Assembly (NCBI GenBank): GCA_903842455.1
Contig: CAIMLX010000233.1
Coordinates: 1 to 35,774, forward strand
DNA: 35,774 nt
Source: an uncultured Hyphomicrobiales bacterium
Lineage (GTDB): Bacteria > Pseudomonadota > Alphaproteobacteria > Rhizobiales > Devosiaceae
Reading direction: 5' to 3'
Made by a program: the position numbers and the translations under genes. The notes below the pieces were generated by a model. The model did not search any database. It saw only the letters and a program-made list of their open reading frames with translations, and was not told the origin of the DNA. Of this stretch, positions 8,631-18,485 are shown piece after piece; position 1 is the stretch's first letter; every line of letters begins with the position of its first letter.

Positions 8631-10523
8631 CTACTCCGCCGCCGGGGCGCCGCGCTTGACGAAGGGGTCGTTGGCGACGCGGCGGACCAGTTCTTCCACC
8701 TCGGAGGCTTCGCGCTGGCGGTTCCACATGTTGGCGTAGAGGCCGGCCTGCTGCAGCAACTGGATATGGTTGCCACGCTCGGCGATCTGGCCGTCGCTCA
8801 GCACGATGATCTCGTCGGCGTTGACGATGGTGGACAGGCGGTGCGCGATCACCAGCGTGGTGCGGTTGGCCGACACCAGGTCGAGCGCCGACTTGATCTC
8901 TTCCTCGGTCTTTGAATCGAGCGCCGAGGTGGCCTCGTCGAGGATGAGGATCGGCGGACCCTTGAGGATGGTGCGGGCGATGGCGACGCGCTGCTTCTCG
9001 CCGCCCGACAGCTTCAGCCCGCGCTCGCCCACCTGGGTGTCGTAGCCCTTGGGCAAGCTCTCGATGAACGTGCCGATCTGGGCCAGCTCGGCGGCCTTGC
9101 GCACATCCTCCTCGGACGCCTCGGGGCGGCCGTAGCGGATATTGTAGGCGATGGAATCGTTGAACAGCACCGTATCCTGCGGAACCATGCCGATGGAGGC
9201 GCGAAGGCTCTGCTGGGTGATGTCGCGCAGGTCCTGCCCGTCGATAGTCACCTTGCCCTCGATCACGTCGTAGAAGCGATAGAGCAGCCGCGAAATCGTC
9301 GACTTGCCGGCACCCGAGGGACCGACCACGGCGATGGTCTTGCCGGCGGGGACCTCGAAGCTGACGCCCTTGAGGATGGGGCGATCGGCGTCGTAGTGGA
9401 AATGCACGTTCTCGAAGCGGATCACCGGGCCGTTGATCGCCAGTGGCTTGGCGCCGGGCTTGTCCTGCACCTCGGGCTCGCGGTCGAGCAGCTTGAACAT
9501 CTCCTCGATGTCGGTCAGGCCCTGGCGGATTTCGCGATAGACGAACCCGATGAAGTTGAGCGGCCGGTAGATCTGCATGAGGAAGGTGTTGAGCAGGACG
9601 AAATCGCCCAGCGTCAGCTGCCCGTTCATCACCCCGATCGCGGCCATCACGAGGATGACCATGGTGCCGACGTAGAAGATCAGCGCCTGGCCGAAGTTGA
9701 GGAAGCCGAGCGAGGTCCAGATGCGGATGGCGCTCTTTTCGTACTTCGCCATCGAGGCGTCGAAGCGGGTGGCTTCCATCTTCTCGTTGGCGAAATACTT
9801 TACCGTCTCGAAGTTCAGCAGGCTGTCGATGGCCTTGCCGTTGGCGTCGGTGTCGCTCTCGTTCATGTCGCGGCGAATGGCGATGCGCCAGTTCGAGGCC
9901 GAGATGGTGAACCACATGTAGAGCCACACGGTAACGACCAGCACGCCGAGGTAGCTGACGCCGAAGAACACGATGAAGATCACTGCGGCGATGGCGAACT
10001 CGACGAAGGTCGGCGCGGTGTTGAGCATGGTGAAGCGGACGATCGCCTCGATGCCCTTGGTACCGCGTTCGATCACCCGGCTCAGCCCGCCGGTGCGGCG
10101 CGACAGGTGGAAGCGCAGGGACAGCCGGTGCAGGTGCTCGAAAGTCTGGAGCGCGAGCTTGCGCACCGCGTTCTGGCCGACCGAGGCGAACAGCACGTCG
10201 CGCAGCTGCTGGAAGCCGGCATCGATGATGTTGCCGACGCCATAGGCGATGACCAGCACCAGCGGGATGGCGAGGCCCATCACCAGCGTGTTGTCAGGGG
10301 TGGCGCCGTCGAGCGCATCGATGACGCCCTTGTAGGCGAAGGGCACCAGCGTGGTCGCGACCTTGGAGAGCAGCAGCGCGCCGATCGCCAGGATCACCCG
10401 GAACTTGAGGTCCGGGCGGTCCTTTGGCCACATGTATTGCCAGAGATTGGCGACGGTGCGCCCGAGATTGGCTTCCGCGGCGTCCACGGTGGGACGCTTC
10501 GGAGGCTCGCCATGTGTCGACAT
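8631..10523 (-). CDS. Atm1/HMT1-type ABC exporter (fused permease and ATPase)
   Basis: Homodimeric inner-membrane exporter, 630 residues. Residues about 40-340 form the six-helix permease, including SLLNFETVKYFANE (235-247), a signature of the Atm1/HMT1 group that exports glutathione-linked metal or sulfur species. The ATPase follows: Walker A GPSGAGKST (401-409), Q-loop Gln449, signature LSGGEKQ (505-511), Walker B ILILDE (525-530) and switch His561. The ATG at 10523-10521 shares one base with the TGA of the upstream ArsR gene (TGATG), so the two are translationally coupled. Pairing with an ArsR-family metal sensor supports metal or thiol-conjugate export. Exact substrate is inferred from family only. 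Stop is TAG at 8633-8631. Confidence 0.92.
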   Translation of the reverse strand: MSTHGEPPKRPTVDAAEANLGRTVANLWQYMWPKDRPDLKFRVILAIGALLLSKVATTLVPFAYKGVIDALDGATPDNTLVMGLAIPLVLVIAYGVGNIIDAGFQQLRDVLFASVGQNAVRKLALQTFEHLHRLSLRFHLSRRTGGLSRVIERGTKGIEAIVRFTMLNTAPTFVEFAIAAVIFIVFFGVSYLGVLVVTVWLYMWFTISASNWRIAIRRDMNESDTDANGKAIDSLLNFETVKYFANEKMEATRFDASMAKYEKSAIRIWTSLGFLNFGQALIFYVGTMVILVMAAIGVMNGQLTLGDFVLLNTFLMQIYRPLNFIGFVYREIRQGLTDIEEMFKLLDREPEVQDKPGAKPLAINGPVIRFENVHFHYDADRPILKGVSFEVPAGKTIAVVGPSGAGKSTISRLLYRFYDVIEGKVTIDGQDLRDITQQSLRASIGMVPQDTVLFNDSIAYNIRYGRPEASEEDVRKAAELAQIGTFIESLPKGYDTQVGERGLKLSGGEKQRVAIARTILKGPPILILDEATSALDSKTEEEIKSALDLVSANRTTLVIAHRLSTIVNADEIIVLSDGQIAERGNHIQLLQQAGLYANMWNRQREASEVEELVRRVANDPFVKRGAPAAE

Positions 10524-10846
10524 CAGACCAGCTCTTTAACGGGGGCGGGCTCGGCGGATAGGCCGGTGAACAGACCCGAACAGGCCGACCCGAACTGGGC
10601 CAGGCGGTCGGTCCGCAGCTTGTAGCAGTTGCGCGTGCCCTTGGCGTGGCGTTCCACCAGCCCGGCATCGAGCAGTACCTTGATATGCTGGCTCACGGTA
10701 GACTGCGCCAGCGGCAGCATCTGGGTGACGTCGGTACAGCAACAGTCGCTGTCGCGCTGCGCCAGAATGCGCAGGATGCTGAGGCGCACGGGATGACCGA
10801 GCGCCCGCATCAGGTTCGCGATATCGTCGTCCAGCAGCGTATTCAT
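10523..10846 (-). CDS. ArsR/SmtB family metal-type transcriptional regulator
   Basis: 107-residue winged-helix repressor. LMRALGHPVRLSILRILAQ (12-30) and the recognition region LPLAQSTVSQHIKVLLDAGLV (44-64) are classic ArsR. DCCCTDV (34-40) sits where the ELCVCDL metal site lies in ArsR/SmtB proteins, and Cys74 and Cys89 are further thiols; metal or metalloid sensing is therefore likely, though this is inference. I chose the ATG at 10846, which gives the canonical length; an upstream in-frame ATG at 10903 would add 19 unlikely residues. No clear Shine-Dalgarno precedes it. Its stop overlaps the exporter start, so it probably autoregulates the two-gene operon. Confidence 0.9.
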   Translation of the reverse strand: MNTLLDDDIANLMRALGHPVRLSILRILAQRDSDCCCTDVTQMLPLAQSTVSQHIKVLLDAGLVERHAKGTRNCYKLRTDRLAQFGSACSGLFTGLSAEPAPVKELV

Positions 10847-10961
10847 CGTCAAAGAGCGATAGAAGAAGGGGTGGACGAACGCAAGGCAAAACGACCTGCC
10901 CAACGGGGCAGCTTCGTGCCCGGCGGCGACAGGCAGCGCAAGGGTGGCGCCGCGATGCCGG

Positions 10962-12056
10962 CTAGAGGAAGCCAGCGAGGCGGGAGTAGCGACGGCGGCC
11001 GATGCGTTGCCGCAGGTCGTCCATCACCGGGGCGAAAATCGGGCCCGAGGCTATCTGCGGCGTGCTGATGGTGGTGCCGACGTTGATCTCGATGGTCACC
11101 GGCTGTCCGGCCGTGTCGATGGCCACATCCCACGACGCAAGGTCGATCCAGGGAAGCTGGCGGTGCGCGGCGATGTAGGCGTCGCGGGCGGCGGCGAAGC
11201 CCGGAACCTTGCGGTCGGCGAACAGCAGCCCGTTGTCCGGGTGGGCCTGGTACACTTTCAGGCCGTTCTTGCTGAAGCCGTCGGCGTTGAGCACGCCGCG
11301 CTTGTCGTCGATGCCACAGAACAGTCCGCCCGCGCCGGTATTGTCGACGTGGCTGCCGCTGCGGCCCATGCGCATGAAGGTGCCAAGGTGCACCACCTCG
11401 CCGTCGAGCTTGCGGTAGGTGTTGATCCGCAAGGAGTTGAGCGAACTGGAGTTGAGGACGGCGATTTCGCGGTGCTGCTGCACCGGCAACTGAATGATCG
11501 CATCGGTTCGGCCGACGAGTGCATCGCCCAGCGACCCTGCCTCGACGAACGCGACAGCCTTGCCGGAGCCGGTGACCCGGCTGGGCTTGACCACCAGCTG
11601 GCTGCCGGGTGGCAGTTGCCGCACCAGTTCGGCCGGGGTGGCCGGGCGGAAATGCGGGTCGAGCAGGCGGCCGTTCATCAGCCGGCCGACCGTCGGCGGC
11701 AGGGACGGCCACCCCTCCATCAGATCGAAATGGTTCTTGTCGCTGAGGATGCCCGAGCGGTCCTTCGGGTTCAGCACCGGCATGGCGAGAGCGTAGAAAA
11801 TGTCCTCGGGCATGTAGTGCGCAGAGGGACGGCCGTTCGACTGGGCGTAGGCGTCGTGCCACCGCAGATCGCGATAGCCCCGAACCAGGCCGTCGACGAA
11901 CTGCAGGGCTTCGGCACGCGTCGCCTCGTCGAGGCCGGGTCGCGTGGTGGGCGGCAAGGCCGCGACCTGCTGGCGCGAAATCTGCGACAGCTGCCACGTA
12001 TAGTAGCGCCGCTTCGCGCGTGCCACCACGGGCCTCAGCTTCTTGACGATCCGCAC
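10962..12056 (-). CDS. Sugar-transfer-associated ATP-grasp domain protein
   Basis: 364 residues with an ATP-grasp fold resembling the sugar-transfer-associated group (PF14397-like). Visible elements: LVVKPSRVTGSGKAV (154-168), a nucleotide-binding strand; NSLRINTYRK (207-216); and the C-terminal catalytic strand WDVAIDTAGQPVTIEINVGTT (309-329) with Glu323 and Asn325 as probable Mg-ATP ligands. The family ligates carboxylates to amines in cell-surface polysaccharide or peptide contexts; the substrate here is unknown. No signal peptide. The GTG at 12056 is preferred because AGGGGG lies 8 nt upstream and it clears the end of the LysM gene; the longer open frame to 12257 would run through LysM coding sequence. 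Located 62 nt downstream of the LysM gene, on the same strand. Confidence 0.8.
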   Translation of the reverse strand: MRIVKKLRPVVARAKRRYYTWQLSQISRQQVAALPPTTRPGLDEATRAEALQFVDGLVRGYRDLRWHDAYAQSNGRPSAHYMPEDIFYALAMPVLNPKDRSGILSDKNHFDLMEGWPSLPPTVGRLMNGRLLDPHFRPATPAELVRQLPPGSQLVVKPSRVTGSGKAVAFVEAGSLGDALVGRTDAIIQLPVQQHREIAVLNSSSLNSLRINTYRKLDGEVVHLGTFMRMGRSGSHVDNTGAGGLFCGIDDKRGVLNADGFSKNGLKVYQAHPDNGLLFADRKVPGFAAARDAYIAAHRQLPWIDLASWDVAIDTAGQPVTIEINVGTTISTPQIASGPIFAPVMDDLRQRIGRRRYSRLAGFL

Positions 12057-12118
12057 CCGACGCGCCCCCTGCTCGCCACAGGGGTACTGAAAGCCGGGCC
12101 GGAGGGCAACGCCCCGCT

Positions 12119-13978
12119 TCAGTCGTCGTAGACGAGCGGCAGCTGGATTACCTGGCCGGGATAGATGCGGCTGGGCCGGCCGATTGCCTCGCGGTTGGCG
12201 CGAAGGATGGTGCGGTAGTGGATGCCTCGGCCGTAGAAGCGATGGGCGATTTCCCACAGCGTGTCGCCCCGCCGGATGATCGCCTTACCCGACACAAAGC
12301 GGCCGGCGCCCGGATCGCCGATGGGGACGGCGCGCAGCACCGTGACATCAGGCGCGGCTTCCAGCGCAGGCAAGGTGAACTGCGCGATGATCGCGGGGGT
12401 TGCCGGGGCGGCATCGAGGGTGACGACCGCCTCGCCGGAGGCAGTGCCGGTCGACAGGATGGTGACGCTACCGGCGCCGGGGGCCCTGAGGATGGTGACG
12501 GAAGGGCTTTCGCCTTTCGGTATCACCGGGCGGATGGGCGGGAACGGGTCAGGCGCGGCAGGAGCGGCGACCGGCTCCCCGGCCTGGTCGGGCGACGGGT
12601 CCTGCAGTTCTGGCGCTTCCTCGGGCTCGGCCTCGGTGGAGACAGAAGGCTCGGCAACGGGGTCTGCAAGGGGCGCAACCTCCTCGGCTGCAACCGGGAC
12701 TTCGGCAGCGGGGGGAATGGGTCCCTCGAAGACGATCGCCGCGTCGCCCAGCACCCTACCGGTCAGCGGATCGAGTGCCTCGACCTTCAACGTCTGCTGC
12801 TCCTCGGTGAGCAGGTCGGTACCCTCGACCAGCCAGCGGCCACCCTCTACCGGGCTGACACCGACCGGCAGGCCATCGACATAGAGCCGCATGGTGGCGC
12901 CGGCCGGACCGTTGCCAGCGATAAAATTGTCGTCTCCGTCGATCTCGATAGCGTCGATGGTCGGGGCGAGGACGAGGGCTGCCGGTTCGGGATCGGGGGG
13001 GATGACCGGATCGATGGCGGCGACGGTCGCCTCCGGCTCGGCAGGCGGTGCCGGCGGGAGGATGGGCGGCATCTCCACCAGCGCAGGATCGGGCTGGGCG
13101 ACCGGGGCCGGCAGCAGTGGCGGAACCTCGATGCCGGGTATCGAAGCGACGGAGGAAGGTTCCAGAACCGGAGGCGTGGCGACCGGCGCCGCATCGGGCG
13201 CCGGCTCCGGGGCCGCGGCAAGCCTGGTCTCAGGGGGGACCGGCTCCGGATCGGCAGCGACGGGCGCGGTGATCAACGGAAGCGGACCGCCCGGCAATGC
13301 TGTGGGGGCTGGCGGCGCGAACCAGGGATCGGCATCGGGCGTCTGAGCAGGGTCGAGTGTGGGGAAATCCGCGAGGTCCGGAAGTTCGGCCACTGGATCG
13401 GGCGTGGGCTCCGGCACCTCGACTGGGGGTGACTCGACCGGGGGTGACTCTACCGGAACTGCCTCACTGACGGTGGACACGGCGATGGGCGCGGGGTCGA
13501 TCTCGTCGGTAGCCGGAGCTATCACCTCCGGCTCGATGGCTGGCAGGTCGGGTATCGCCGCGACACGAGGTGCAGGGATCACCTTGGGCGGCGCGGGCGG
13601 CGGCGCGACAGGCTTTTCGGGCGCTGGTGCGGCCAGGGAACGCATCGGCTCCATGACCGGGATCGGCACGATCGCCTCGGCCAGTTGCATCTCCGGCGCG
13701 GGGTCCACCGGAGACGGAGCGTCGATGGGGACGGGCTGCGCGGCCTCGGGTGTTGGACCCGTATCTGCTTCGAGGCCGAGCTCGAACCGATCGTCGACAA
13801 GGCTGCGGACGCAGGTCAGCAGGCCGCGATCGTCACCAGTGCAGAGGTTGATGACGGGGAGCCCGAGCACGACCAGCATGACAAGCAGCGTCGCCCCCGC
13901 GGCGCCGAGGGTGAGCAGCAGTGGTCCGCGATCGGCATTTCGGCCCAGACACGCCTCCGTCCGCCGAGGGGGTGCCAA
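12119..13978 (-). CDS. Membrane-anchored LysM-domain protein with long Pro/Ala-rich region
   Basis: 619 residues. An N-terminal transmembrane segment (about 20-45) is followed by a very long Pro/Ala/Glu-rich disordered stretch with short repeats (PVESPPVESPPVEVPEP, from a 15-bp tandem repeat near 13420-13449), an Ig-like domain (about 340-417, GDDNFIAGNGPAGATMRLYV) and a C-terminal LysM domain (about 566-615, GDTLWEIAHRFYGRG and YPGQVIQLP). It probably tethers to peptidoglycan from the inner membrane. The assigned start is TTG at 13978, directly after an in-frame stop; no good Shine-Dalgarno is visible, so the exact start is uncertain. It begins 16 nt after the cimA stop. Confidence 0.85.
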   Translation of the reverse strand: MAPPRRTEACLGRNADRGPLLLTLGAAGATLLVMLVVLGLPVINLCTGDDRGLLTCVRSLVDDRFELGLEADTGPTPEAAQPVPIDAPSPVDPAPEMQLAEAIVPIPVMEPMRSLAAPAPEKPVAPPPAPPKVIPAPRVAAIPDLPAIEPEVIAPATDEIDPAPIAVSTVSEAVPVESPPVESPPVEVPEPTPDPVAELPDLADFPTLDPAQTPDADPWFAPPAPTALPGGPLPLITAPVAADPEPVPPETRLAAAPEPAPDAAPVATPPVLEPSSVASIPGIEVPPLLPAPVAQPDPALVEMPPILPPAPPAEPEATVAAIDPVIPPDPEPAALVLAPTIDAIEIDGDDNFIAGNGPAGATMRLYVDGLPVGVSPVEGGRWLVEGTDLLTEEQQTLKVEALDPLTGRVLGDAAIVFEGPIPPAAEVPVAAEEVAPLADPVAEPSVSTEAEPEEAPELQDPSPDQAGEPVAAPAAPDPFPPIRPVIPKGESPSVTILRAPGAGSVTILSTGTASGEAVVTLDAAPATPAIIAQFTLPALEAAPDVTVLRAVPIGDPGAGRFVSGKAIIRRGDTLWEIAHRFYGRGIHYRTILRANREAIGRPSRIYPGQVIQLPLVYDD

Positions 13979-13994
13979 TGGTCACGTCACGCGA

Positions 13995-15590
13995 TCAGGC
14001 TGCCTCGGTTTTCATCAGTTTATAGCTAATCGACTCGTAAAGCGCCTCAAATGAGGCATCGATGATATTGGGGCTCACACCAATCGTGTACCAGCGCTCG
14101 CCGGTGCCGTCGCGGCTTTCGACCAGTACACGGGTGACCGCGCCCGTGCCGCCGTCGAGAATACGCACCTTGAAGTCGACCAGTTCGAGATCGGCGATGC
14201 GCTCGGAGAACACCCCGAGATCCTTGCGGAGCGCCAGGTCAAGGGCGTTGACCGGGCCGTTGCCTTCGGCCACCGACATGAAGCGCTCGCCGCCGATGAC
14301 GATCTTCACCACCGCCTCGGTGACGGTGATCTGCTCGCCGCGCGAGTTGTGCCGACGCTCGACGCTGGTGCGGTAGCTTTCGACGTCGAAGAACTGCGGC
14401 AGCGTGCCGAGCATCTCGTGCGCCAGCACGACGAAGCTGGCATCGGCGCCGTCGTACGAATAGCCGGCGGCCTCGCGCTCCTTCACCTCGCGCAGCAGCC
14501 GGTCGATGCGCGGATCGTCCTTCGCCACCTTGATGCCGTGACGGGCCAGCGCAGCGAGCAGGTTCGACTTGCCGGCCTGCTGGCTGACCATGATGTTGCG
14601 CTCGTTGCCGACACTTTCGGGCGGCACGTGCTCGTAGGTGGAAAAATCCTTGGCCAGCGCCGAAGCGTGGATGCCGGCCTTGGTGGCGAAGGCGGCGGTG
14701 CCGACATAGGGCGACTGGCGCGACGGGGCGCGGTTCAGCAACTCGTCGAAGGCGCGTGCCACCTTAGTGAGGCCGCCCAGCTGTTCGGCCGAGATGCCAA
14801 GCTCGAAGCGATCGGCGAAGGCGGGCTTCAGCATCAGGGTGGGGATCAGCGTCACGAGGTTGGCGTTGCCGCAGCGCTCGCCGATGCCGTTTAGCGTGCC
14901 CTGGATCTGGCGAACGCCGGCGTTTACCGCGGCGAGCGTGTTGGCGACCGCCTGCCCCGTATCGTCATGGGCGTGGATGCCGAGCTTGTCGCCCGGCGCC
15001 ACGCGGCGGACCTGGCGGACGATCTCGTCGATCTCGTCGGGCATGGTGCCGCCATTGGTGTCGCACAGCACCACCCAGCGGGCGCCGGCCGCCAGCGCCG
15101 TCTCGATGAAGCGCAGCGCGTAGGCCTTGTCGTGCTTGAAGCCATCGAAGAAGTGCTCGCAATCGACCAGCGTCTCCTTGCCGGCGGCGACGGAGGCTTC
15201 GATGGTTTCGCGCAGGCTCTCGAGATTCTCGTCGCCCGAAATGCCGAGCGCCATCTCGACCTGCTTCGACGACGCCTTGCCGACGAAGCAGGCGGCATCG
15301 GATACGGCGTTGAGGATGGCCTGCACGCCGGGGTCGTTCTCCACCGAGCGTCCGGACCGCTTGGTCATGCCGAAGGCGGTGAAGGTGGCGTCGCGGGTGC
15401 GGGACTCGGCGAAGAACTGGTCGTCCACCATGTTGGCGCCGGGATAACCGCCCTCGATATAGTCGACGCCAAGCTGCTCGAGCAGCCGGACGACCGAGAT
15501 CTTGTCCTCGAGCGAGAACTCGATGCCGGCCGTCTGCGCGCCGTCACGCAGCGTGGTGTCGAAGAGGTAGAGGCGTTCCTTGGTGGACAT
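13995..15590 (-). CDS. cimA: (R)-citramalate synthase
   Basis: Condenses pyruvate and acetyl-CoA to (R)-citramalate, the first step of the threonine-independent isoleucine pathway. 531 residues, the length expected of the long CimA group. Catalytic TIM barrel: DTTLRDGAQ (11-19), metal-binding HAHDD (206-210) and GTLNGIGERCGNANL (231-245). The C-terminal LeuA-like regulatory domain is about 400-525 (GGTGAVTRVLVESRDG). The lineage is close to isopropylmalate and homocitrate synthases, but the GYPGANMVDDQFF and GIGERCGNANL patterns fit citramalate synthase best. It starts 9 nt after the upstream GFA-family gene with no strong Shine-Dalgarno, suggesting coupled translation. It has no other isoleucine genes beside it. 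Confidence 0.9.
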   Translation of the reverse strand: MSTKERLYLFDTTLRDGAQTAGIEFSLEDKISVVRLLEQLGVDYIEGGYPGANMVDDQFFAESRTRDATFTAFGMTKRSGRSVENDPGVQAILNAVSDAACFVGKASSKQVEMALGISGDENLESLRETIEASVAAGKETLVDCEHFFDGFKHDKAYALRFIETALAAGARWVVLCDTNGGTMPDEIDEIVRQVRRVAPGDKLGIHAHDDTGQAVANTLAAVNAGVRQIQGTLNGIGERCGNANLVTLIPTLMLKPAFADRFELGISAEQLGGLTKVARAFDELLNRAPSRQSPYVGTAAFATKAGIHASALAKDFSTYEHVPPESVGNERNIMVSQQAGKSNLLAALARHGIKVAKDDPRIDRLLREVKEREAAGYSYDGADASFVVLAHEMLGTLPQFFDVESYRTSVERRHNSRGEQITVTEAVVKIVIGGERFMSVAEGNGPVNALDLALRKDLGVFSERIADLELVDFKVRILDGGTGAVTRVLVESRDGTGERWYTIGVSPNIIDASFEALYESISYKLMKTEAA

Positions 15591-15599
15591 TCTGGGTAC

Positions 15600-17539
<1,940 letters not shown>

Positions 17540-17553
<14 letters not shown>

Positions 17554-17923
17554 GGCAGACCGCCTCGATGTTGTGTCCATCGGGATCGAGGACGAACGCG
17601 GCGTAGTAGGTGGGATGGTAATGCGCGCGCAACCCGGGGGCGCCGTTGTCGCGGCCTCCAGCGGCCATCGCGGCTGCATAGAACGCATCGACCGCCGCGC
17701 GATTGGGGGCGCTAAGCGCAATATGCATCCGGCCGCCGGTGAGCTTGCCGCCATCGCCGATCCACAGGAACGGGTTGTCGGAACCGAGCCCGGCGGTGTT
17801 TCCCGCCTCACCCTCGAACTTCATCAACGCGGTGATGCCGAGGGGCTTCAGAGCGGCTTCGTAAAAGGCAAGCGAGGTGCGGTAGTCGGCGGTGGAGATA
17901 GCGACGTGGTCGAGCTTGGTCAT
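17540..17923 (-). CDS. VOC-family (glyoxalase-like) protein
   Basis: 127 residues with the beta-alpha-beta-beta-beta vicinal-oxygen-chelate fold. LDHVAIS (4-10) and LDPDGHNIEAVCH (112-124) are typical; likely metal ligands are His6, His67 and Glu120. Such proteins act on small electrophiles or catechols; the substrate is not predictable here. ATG at 17923 has GGAGG 6 nt upstream. It overlaps the DUF559 stop by 4 nt (ATGA) and the downstream GFA start by 14 nt. Confidence 0.88.
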
Positions 17924-18270
17924 GGGGGGCCTCCATTGGGTTGCAGCGCATGCCAGACTGCGTCGAGGACGCCTGAACGATGGTGAGTCAGTTTGTTGTT
18001 CCAAACGCGGAGAATGCGGTAGCCGTGGCCCACGATGGCCGCATCCCGAATGACATCGCGCTCGGACTCGACATGCTGACTACCGTCGAGTTCCACGACG
18101 AGTTTGGCCGAGTGGCAGACGAAATCGGCAATGTAGCGGTCGATCGGTACCTGACGACGAAACTTGTATTCGGCGAAGCGACGGTTGCGCAGCAGCGCCC
18201 ACAGCGTCGCCTCGTCTTCGGTCGACCCGGTGCGGAGCCGGCGAGCGAACGCGCGGAGCCGGGGTTTCAC
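17920..18270 (-). CDS. DUF559 (Vsr/restriction-nuclease-like) protein
   Basis: 116 residues. The family core is present: ARRLRTGSTEDEATLWALLR (10-29), YKFRRQVPIDRYIADF (35-50) and LVVELDGSQH (57-66), with Asp49, Glu60 and Gln65 as PD-(D/E)XK-like positions. GYRILRVWNN (84-92) is also typical. DUF559 proteins are Vsr-related predicted endonucleases, mostly of unknown role. The start is set at the GTG at 18270, which gives the family N-terminus; the frame is open upstream through the palindromic element to 19317, which is spurious. It heads the tightly overlapping run, so whether it regulates or merely accompanies those genes is unclear. Confidence 0.78.
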   Translation of the reverse strand: MKPRLRAFARRLRTGSTEDEATLWALLRNRRFAEYKFRRQVPIDRYIADFVCHSAKLVVELDGSQHVESERDVIRDAAIVGHGYRILRVWNNKLTHHRSGVLDAVWHALQPNGGPP

Positions 18271-18306
18271 CGGCTTGCGGCTGGCTTTCCTAACTTGAGA
18301 CGACCT

Positions 18307-18442
18307 CTCATCCGCCCTTCGGGCACCTTCTCCCACAAGGGGAGAAGGCGAACCGTCAACGTTCGGCGTCTCTCTCTGCGCAGAGGATGCGGCTCCATCG
18401 CCTTCTCCCTTTGTGGGAGAAGGTGCCCGCAGGCCGGATGAG
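18307..18442. repeat. Large inverted repeat between cysS and the DUF559 gene
   Basis: Arm 18307-18351 and arm 18398-18442 (45 nt each) are inverted copies with 3 mismatches, separated by 46 nt. Core pairs are CACCTTCTCCCACAA and GGGAGAAGGC. This is a common Rhizobiales-type dispersed palindrome, and it produces familiar spurious peptide translations. It fills most of the 215-bp gap and contains no gene. Confidence 0.9.
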
Positions 18443-18485
18443 GGGTGGGCAACCGGAGGTTGCCCGGCAGCAGGCTCCGCCATCA

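Noticed and set aside
12056-12257. Longer start of the ATP-grasp protein
   Set aside because: It would overlap LysM coding sequence, and GTG at 12056 has the better ribosome site.
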